Source: Metapseudomonas sp043392685
GTDB taxonomy: Bacteria; Pseudomonadota; Gammaproteobacteria; Pseudomonadales; Pseudomonadaceae
Reading direction: 5' to 3' (one strand)
Assembly (NCBI GenBank): GCA_043392685.1
Contig: JBHZGM010000008.1
Length of the DNA: 64,000 nt
The notes under the pieces are model-generated. The model was not told where the DNA came from. It saw nothing but the letters and a program-made list of their open reading frames with translations, and did not search any database. Position numbers and translations under genes: made by a program. Shown here in pieces: positions 59,087 through 64,000 of this stretch. Numbering within the stretch: the stretch's first letter is position 1; the number at the start of each line of letters is the position of its first letter.

Positions 59087-59102
59087 TGGCAGGCATCTTG
59101 CT
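59087..59102 (+). promoter_or_regulatory. Sigma-54 promoter upstream of the glycosylation island
   Basis: TGGCAGG-CATC-TTGCT with correct GG-to-GC spacing, in the 149-base gap between flgL and the aminotransferase gene. It differs from consensus only in the last two bases of the -24 box. Confidence 0.75.
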
Positions 59103-59179
59103 GTACACGGAGCTGACGAGGATTCGCGTCACGAATCTGGCGCTTCCAGATGCCGGCTCACTCAATGCACGGTTCGAGC

Positions 59180-60298
59180 ATGACTAAACCAATTCCGGTC
59201 ACCAGCCCCTTACTACCGCCGCTTGAAGATTTTCTTCCCTATCTGGAAGCCGTGTGGGAAAGCCGCCGCCTGACGAATGGCGGTCCCATGCACGAGCGCC
59301 TCGAGCGGGAGTTGGCCGACTACCTGGGGGTCGAGCATATCTGCCTGTTCGCCAACGGCACGCTTGCCCTGGTGGCGGCCCTCCAGGCCCTGCGGATCAC
59401 CGGCGAGGTGATCACCACCCCGTATTCCTTCGTGGCGACCACGCACTCGGTGCTGTGGAACGGCCTCAAGCCCGTGTTCGTCGATATCGATCCGGTTACC
59501 TGCAATCTGGACCCCGCACGGGTCGAGGAAGCCATCACACCGGCCACCTCCGCGATCATGCCCGTGCACTGCTACGGCATTCCCTGCGATGTGGAAGGGA
59601 TTCAGCGGGTGGCCGACACCTACGGTCTCAAGGTCATCTATGACGCCGCCCACGCGTTCGGCGTGCGTCAGGATGGCGTCAGCATCCTGCGCAGCGGGGA
59701 CCTGTCGATCCTGAGCTTTCACGCAACGAAGGTGTTCAACACCTTCGAGGGCGGAGCCATCATCTGCCCGGATGCGAAGATCAAGAAGCGCATCGATTAC
59801 CTGAAGAACTTCGGCTTCGCTGACGAGGTGACGGTGGTCGCCCCCGGCATCAACGGCAAGATGAACGAGGTGCAGGCCGCCTTCGGCCTCCTCCAGCTCA
59901 AGCATCTGGATGGCGCCCTGGCAGCTCGCCGGCAGCTGTTCGAGCGTTATCGCCAAGCTTTCAATGGCATTCCGGGCCTGCGTCTGGTTTCGCCCGCGCC
60001 GGGGCTGGACTGGAACTATTCCTATTGCGCCCTGTTCGTGGACGATCAGTGCTTCCCGGTTTCCCGCGATGTCCTGTTCCTGCGTCTGCGCGACGCGGGA
60101 ATACTCGCCCGCCGCTACTTCTATCCGCTGATCTCGGAGTTTCCCATGTACCGCGGGCTCGACAGCGCACAGCCCAAGCGGCTCGGCAATGCATTCGAGA
60201 TATCCCGCCAGGTGATCTGCCTGCCGATTTTCCCGCATATGCAGGAGCAGGAGCAGGATGAGGTCATCGCAATCGTCCTCGATGCCGTGCGAGCCTGA
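59180..60298 (+). CDS. DegT/DnrJ-family sugar aminotransferase (VioA-like)
   Basis: 372 residues from ATG 59180 (MTKPIPVTSPLLPPLEDF). PLP fold type I sugar aminotransferase: TNGGPMHERLERELADYLG, FANGTLALVAAL, DAAHAFGVR and the catalytic Lys184 in SFHATKVFNTFEGGA. Related enzymes aminate 4-keto-6-deoxy sugar nucleotides; VioA makes dTDP-viosamine, used on flagellin in P. syringae. Location between flgL and the presumed fliC, where Pseudomonas keeps flagellin glycosylation genes, supports that role. The substrate is inferred. Confidence 0.82.
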   Translation: MTKPIPVTSPLLPPLEDFLPYLEAVWESRRLTNGGPMHERLERELADYLGVEHICLFANGTLALVAALQALRITGEVITTPYSFVATTHSVLWNGLKPVFVDIDPVTCNLDPARVEEAITPATSAIMPVHCYGIPCDVEGIQRVADTYGLKVIYDAAHAFGVRQDGVSILRSGDLSILSFHATKVFNTFEGGAIICPDAKIKKRIDYLKNFGFADEVTVVAPGINGKMNEVQAAFGLLQLKHLDGALAARRQLFERYRQAFNGIPGLRLVSPAPGLDWNYSYCALFVDDQCFPVSRDVLFLRLRDAGILARRYFYPLISEFPMYRGLDSAQPKRLGNAFEISRQVICLPIFPHMQEQEQDEVIAIVLDAVRA

Positions 60299-61457
60299 AC
60301 CGGTGGTCGATTGCGTCCGCTATGTCATCTTCACCGGCGCCAACGAGCGCGCCGTGATTGCCGTCTGCCGTCACTTCCGGCGGAGCGGGATCGCCTGTTC
60401 CCTGATCGCCAGGCCGGGGCCGGACCCCATGCGCAAGACCCGCTTCGTCGGGTGGATCGAAGCGGTCCGCCGCGTGGACGGGCTCGACGTCGACGACATG
60501 CTGGCGGCGCTCGCGCGGATCAAGGCACTTCATTCGGGCGAGCGGCTGATCTTCCTGCCTACTGCGGAGTCGATCATTCGACTCGTACTCGATCAGCGTG
60601 AGGCGTTCGAGGCCGCTGGCCTGGAAGTACCCCTGGTCGACCAGTCGCTCTACGAGCGAGTTTCTGACAAGTCCAGCTTTCTGGAGCTCATGGCCGGGGC
60701 CGGCATGCCCCTTCCTCCGCGTATCGACAGGGTGGCCGCCAGTGATCTTCCGGTGGTCGCCAAACCCTTCCATGAAGTGTCGCCGCGGAGCGGCCGCAAG
60801 CTCTATCCGGAACTCATTTTCACCGAACAGGCGCTTGAGGCCTTCCTCGCCAGCGATGTGGTCGACGACTATTTCTTCCAGCGTTACCTGGACGGGCGCA
60901 GCTACTACTTCCTGGCCTTCTTCCCGCGCTCCGGCGAGCCGACGGTGCGTTACCAGGAGAACCTGCTGCAGCAGCCCAACGGCAAGTCGATGCTGGCTGC
61001 CCGCCTGTGCGAGTGTCCGGATGCCCGCAGCGAGGAGCGCCTGATTCGCGGCTTCCGGTCGGTGGGGTTCTTCGGTTTCGTCATGGTGGAACTGATCGAG
61101 GTGAACGGCGTATTCCACCTCATCGAAGCCAATCCCAGGCTGTGGGGGCCGTTCGAGCTGGCCATCAAGGCCGGCTTCCGGCCAGAGGCCATCGCCGGGG
61201 CAGCGCATCACGAGCGCGGCAGGAGAAGTGCGTTGTATTTCTGGACGAGTGGCCTGGTGCTCTCGCTGTTGGCGGGCGGACGGCCTCGTCGCTACCCGCA
61301 GTACCTGCGCAAGCTGGTATCTCGTCCTTTCGCGCTGTTCGGCGCGGACATCTATCTGCGTGCCGATACCCTGCGCCTGCTGGGCCACGAATTGAGTAAT
61401 GCGTTTCTGCTGGCGTACTCGAGGCTGCGGCGTCGCGTGGTGAGGGATGCACTGTGA
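60258..61457 (+). CDS. ATP-grasp enzyme of the glycosylation island
   Basis: 399 residues from ATG 60258, which has repeated AGGAGC sites just upstream and overlaps the aminotransferase gene by 41 bases; GTG 60303 is a possible later start. The N-terminal ~110 residues form a nucleotide-binding-like pre-ATP-grasp domain (YVIFTGANERAVIAVCRHF, LIFLPTAESIIRLV); the ATP-grasp body has VVAKPFHEVSPRSGRK, YFFQRYLDGRSYYFLAFF and GFVMVELIEVNGVFHLIEANPRLWG with the metal-binding Glu and Asn. ATP-grasp ligases join a carboxylate to an amine. Beside a sugar aminotransferase it may acylate the new amino group (inference). A C-terminal membrane-prone stretch is present at ~320-345. Confidence 0.72.
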   Translation: MRSSQSSSMPCEPEPVVDCVRYVIFTGANERAVIAVCRHFRRSGIACSLIARPGPDPMRKTRFVGWIEAVRRVDGLDVDDMLAALARIKALHSGERLIFLPTAESIIRLVLDQREAFEAAGLEVPLVDQSLYERVSDKSSFLELMAGAGMPLPPRIDRVAASDLPVVAKPFHEVSPRSGRKLYPELIFTEQALEAFLASDVVDDYFFQRYLDGRSYYFLAFFPRSGEPTVRYQENLLQQPNGKSMLAARLCECPDARSEERLIRGFRSVGFFGFVMVELIEVNGVFHLIEANPRLWGPFELAIKAGFRPEAIAGAAHHERGRRSALYFWTSGLVLSLLAGGRPRRYPQYLRKLVSRPFALFGADIYLRADTLRLLGHELSNAFLLAYSRLRRRVVRDAL

Positions 61458-61604
61458 CTGTGAGTTGTAATCCGGCCTGTTCCGTGAGTGTTCACCAGCG
61501 CTGTTGCGCGGAATGGGTACCTATCCCTGCGCAAGAGCAGATTCCGTTGCGTTTCAGCGAACTCGAGCAGGTTCATTCATTGATATCAAGAAGGGGGGCC
61601 GGCA

Positions 61605-62393
61605 ATGTCATTGCCTGCTGAGCGGCTCGACAAACTCAAGTGCCTACTGGCCGATACCACGCGTACTCGAAAGCATTCGGCCTATCAGCTTCTGGCAGCG
61701 CCTGTAGCGAAACTGCTGGGGGATACCGGCGTTGAGGTGCATTCCAAGCACGAACGCGAGCGGCTGAACTACATGCGCTCCAAGGTCGAGCTCCGTGATA
61801 ACTCGGTTCTTGATATCGGCTGCAATACGGGCTTCTTTCTATTCGAGCTGCTGCAGGCGGGAGCATCCCGGGTCACCGGCTACGAAGGTAGTTCTGCGCA
61901 CGCGGCCTTCGTCAGCGAGGCGGCATCGTTGCTCGGCCTGGATGAGGTAGTGGAGGTCCACTCGCAGTACTTCGATTTCGATCGCCGACATGGTCGATTC
62001 GATGTCGCGCTTCTGTTGAATGTGCTGCATCACGTCGGCGACGACTATGGTGATCCGGCCCTTACCATCGAACAAGCCCGGGTAACGATCCTCGGACAGT
62101 TGAACGGAATGAGTCGCCTGGCGGACAGGCTGATCTTCCAGCTGGGGTTCAATTGGCGTGGTGATCCGGCGCATTGTCTGTTCAGCCACGGCACCAAGGC
62201 CGAGATGATCGATTACATCCGCCAGGGTACTTCGGAATTCTGGGAGATCGAGGCCATTGGTGTCGCCCAGCGGCAGGATGGCGAGCTTGTTTATAGCGAT
62301 CTCGATGAGCACAACATTCAGCGTGACGATGCCTTGGGAGAGTTTCTCAATCGGCCCATTTTCATCATGAAATCTCTAGGCCGCGGGAATTAA
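61605..62393 (+). CDS. SAM-dependent methyltransferase of the glycosylation island
   Basis: 262 residues, start ATG 61605 after AAGGGGGG. Class I Rossmann methyltransferase: motif I VLDIGCNTGFFLFELL near residue 67, GYEGSS as motif II, and VALLLNVLHHVGDDYG as motif IV. It would methylate a sugar hydroxyl or amino group of the flagellin glycan. A 147-base gap separates it from the ATP-grasp gene; no promoter is obvious there. Confidence 0.8.
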   Translation: MSLPAERLDKLKCLLADTTRTRKHSAYQLLAAPVAKLLGDTGVEVHSKHERERLNYMRSKVELRDNSVLDIGCNTGFFLFELLQAGASRVTGYEGSSAHAAFVSEAASLLGLDEVVEVHSQYFDFDRRHGRFDVALLLNVLHHVGDDYGDPALTIEQARVTILGQLNGMSRLADRLIFQLGFNWRGDPAHCLFSHGTKAEMIDYIRQGTSEFWEIEAIGVAQRQDGELVYSDLDEHNIQRDDALGEFLNRPIFIMKSLGRGN

Positions 62394-62402
62394 GGAAATC
62401 GC

Positions 62403-64000
62403 ATGAAAAGCAGACTGCACCGCAAGCCTGGGCATCCGTACTACATCTTGGCTCCGGACTACCGGGAGTCGTCCTCGGGCGTATGTGTACTTCACTATCT
62501 CTGTCATGCATTGAATCTGGAGGGGTTCGAGGCCTATATCGCCGGAGGCAAGAGGACCAACCCGGACCTGAAGACCCCCTTGCTGACTGACGAGATCAAG
62601 AAGCGCCATAAACAGGCGGGGAAAGTACCGATCGGCGTTTATCCAGAAGTTGCTTCCGGCAATGCGCTGATGACGCCGGTGGTGGCGCGATACATCCTGA
62701 ACAAGGAAGGTCTGATTGGTGGCAATCAGATTGGCGCAGGAAGTCATGACTTGTTCTTCTATTTCCGCCAGGAGTTCGTGGAGGCTGACCGTGCGGTCGA
62801 TCTCCTGACTTTGCCGGGAACCGACATGGAGATGTTCTCGCCTGATCCTGGGCGTGAGCGGACTACGCCGCTGCTCTATCTCAATCGCGTGCCTCGTGAC
62901 GCGGTGGATTTTTCCAGACTGCCGCCTGATATCGAAGTACTGTCGATGGCCAATCCGCTTCCGCTGGCGCAGTTGGCAGAGAAATTCAGAGCCGGAAAGC
63001 TTCTCTATACGTTTGAGACCTCCTCAACCTGTACCAAGGCAATGCTTTGCGGCTGCCCTGTCGTCGCCTTGCAAGCCAAGGGTTACGAGCATCTTGCATT
63101 CACTGACGAAACGCTGGCGTTCTATCAGTTCAGCGGCGTTGCACTGGACGATTCTGCGATTTCGCTGGAGAAGGCAGCGAGCGGTCTTCCGGTGATTCGC
63201 CAATGGCACGAGGAGCTGGAGGAGCGCTTCTGGGAACAGCTGGTCGTGTTCACCCGGAAGACGCAGGAGCAGGCGAACAGGGAGGCCGTCAGCCAGCGCT
63301 TCTGGCTGGACCGCTGGATGAGTGCCAGGGTGCCAGCGGAAACCCATGTGCGCCTGATCAATTCCAGCCTTGAGAGAGATTCGGCTGCGCCGCTGTTGAA
63401 TGTGGTGGTCAAGGACCTGGCCGGTGACCTGCAGCGGGTGATCGCGACTATCAAGAGCCTGGACAACGATCGCTGCTTCTACCAGAACGTGAAGATCACA
63501 GTGCTCACGTCGCTCGATATCCCCAGGGAAAACTCCTCGGAAGGGCTCCGTTTCGTCCGGGTCAACGAGCAGAACCTGGTCGATACGGTCAATCAGGTCG
63601 CCGCTGGAATCGATTTCGACTGGCTGATGCTGGTGGAGGCGGGGACCGAGTTCACGGCGGCCGGATTGCAGACCCTGGCGATCGAGTTGCTGGCGGCACC
63701 GGGATGCCGAGCCGTCTACGGGGATGAGCTGGAAGTCGACGATGAAGGCGTCCGTACGCCATTGTTCAGACCCGGGTTCAACCTCGATTACCTGCTTGCA
63801 TTTCCCGGCGCGATGGCTTCGCACTGGTTGTTCCACAAGGAAACCCTGCTTGAGCTCGATGGCTTCGACCCCGCGTTCGCCGGAGCGTTCGAGCTCGACT
63901 TCATCCTGCGGATGGTGGAGCACTGTGGCTTCTCGGGACTTGCCCATGTCGATGAGCCCCTGCTGGTCGCCGCGAGCAAAGCTCCCGCCGACAATGCGGA
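62403..64000 (+). CDS. Large glycosyltransferase, probably flagellin-specific (3' end outside window)
   Basis: Open from ATG 62403 (SD AAGGAAA) to the window edge, at least 532 residues. The first ~310 residues (KPGHPYYILAPDYRESSSGV, LPGTDMEMFSPDP, ETSSTCTKAMLCGCPVVAL) look like a GT-B-type domain. From ~325 a GT2-like (GT-A) domain begins: LNVVVKDLAGDLQRVIATIKSL, DWLMLVEAGTEFTAAGL in the position of the usual DxD region, YGDELEVDDEGV, FRPGFNLDYLL and a LDGFDPAFAGAFELDFILRMVE C-terminal motif. Pseudomonas FgtA/Fgt1 flagellin transferases are large multi-domain proteins encoded between flgL and fliC, as here. Only part of the second domain is visible. Confidence 0.75.
   Translation, partial: MKSRLHRKPGHPYYILAPDYRESSSGVCVLHYLCHALNLEGFEAYIAGGKRTNPDLKTPLLTDEIKKRHKQAGKVPIGVYPEVASGNALMTPVVARYILNKEGLIGGNQIGAGSHDLFFYFRQEFVEADRAVDLLTLPGTDMEMFSPDPGRERTTPLLYLNRVPRDAVDFSRLPPDIEVLSMANPLPLAQLAEKFRAGKLLYTFETSSTCTKAMLCGCPVVALQAKGYEHLAFTDETLAFYQFSGVALDDSAISLEKAASGLPVIRQWHEELEERFWEQLVVFTRKTQEQANREAVSQRFWLDRWMSARVPAETHVRLINSSLERDSAAPLLNVVVKDLAGDLQRVIATIKSLDNDRCFYQNVKITVLTSLDIPRENSSEGLRFVRVNEQNLVDTVNQVAAGIDFDWLMLVEAGTEFTAAGLQTLAIELLAAPGCRAVYGDELEVDDEGVRTPLFRPGFNLDYLLAFPGAMASHWLFHKETLLELDGFDPAFAGAFELDFILRMVEHCGFSGLAHVDEPLLVAASKAPADNA

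Noticed and set aside
1..64000. tRNA, rRNA or insertion sequence genes
   Set aside because: No cloverleaf, rRNA or transposase sequence was recognised on either strand by eye; a covariance-model search was not possible.

Overview
The window reads as a chromosomal segment of a gamma-proteobacterium of the genus Pseudomonas. Evidence: a wzz...wbpL-wbpM O-antigen locus, a flgZNM/flgA-cheV-cheR and flgBCDEFGHIJKL flagellar locus, an arginine-transaminase (aru) locus, consensus -24/-12 (sigma-54) and FliA-type promoters, and many copies of the Pseudomonas GTAGGAGC-type REP hairpin. Most of it is GC-rich; the core of the O-antigen locus (about 5.9-12 kb) is visibly AT-rich and looks horizontally acquired. 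Functional names rest on motifs and gene order read by eye; no database search was run.

Layout. (1) 1-975: the 3' end of a large RTX-type calcium-binding secreted protein made of almost identical 246-bp repeats. (2) 1302-20427: O-specific antigen locus. Two complete Wzz chain-length regulators are followed by debris of a beta-CASP metallo-beta-lactamase gene and of a third wzz, then flippase (Wzx), a nitroreductase-like protein, a pyruvyltransferase-like protein, a Wzy-type polymerase, two GT4 glycosyltransferases, a three-enzyme UDP-2-acetamido-2,6-dideoxy-L-hexose pathway (probably UDP-L-QuiNAc), a WbpV/WbpK-type 4-ketoreductase, the initiating transferase WbpL and the dehydratase WbpM. (3) 20889-24338: glutamine-synthetase-like enzyme, MFS transporter, DUF2064 protein. 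(4) 24400-28863: flgM-flgN-flgZ on the minus strand behind a perfect FliA promoter, flgA behind a sigma-54 promoter, then cheV-cheR. (5) 28905-33884: ohr, a LuxR regulator, a class III aminotransferase, a polyamine-type binding protein interrupted by an in-frame amber codon, and a TetR regulator. (6) 33968-47555: aru locus: response regulator, free periplasmic binding protein, hybrid kinase, permease with a His-rich leader peptide, CoA-pathway enzymes, AruI, AruH and a quinone-reductase-like flavoprotein. (7) 47880-59030: flgBCDE and flgFGHIJKL, each with its own sigma-54 promoter and upstream repeats of GCGGCAA/TTGCCGC. (8) 59180-64000: a flagellin-glycosylation-type island behind another sigma-54 promoter: sugar aminotransferase, ATP-grasp enzyme, methyltransferase and a large glycosyltransferase cut by the window end.

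How the parts fit. WbpM plus the 4-ketoreductase would make the first sugar, WbpL would load it on undecaprenyl phosphate, the GT4 enzymes would extend the unit with the L-amino sugar, Wzx and Wzy would export and polymerise it, and the Wzz proteins would set chain length. Arginine taken up by the permease would be transaminated by AruH and decarboxylated by AruI under AruRS control. The flagellar genes form a sigma-54 to FliA cascade, and the glycosylation island appears to be wired into it.

The most unusual observations are the His-rich leader peptide overlapping the permease start and its occluded Shine-Dalgarno, the heptamer enhancer arrays before flgB and flgF, the sigma-54-controlled aminotransferase/ATP-grasp/methyltransferase glycan set, the G9 tract in wzz, the detached binding protein in the aru sensor operon, and the beta-CASP pseudogene.
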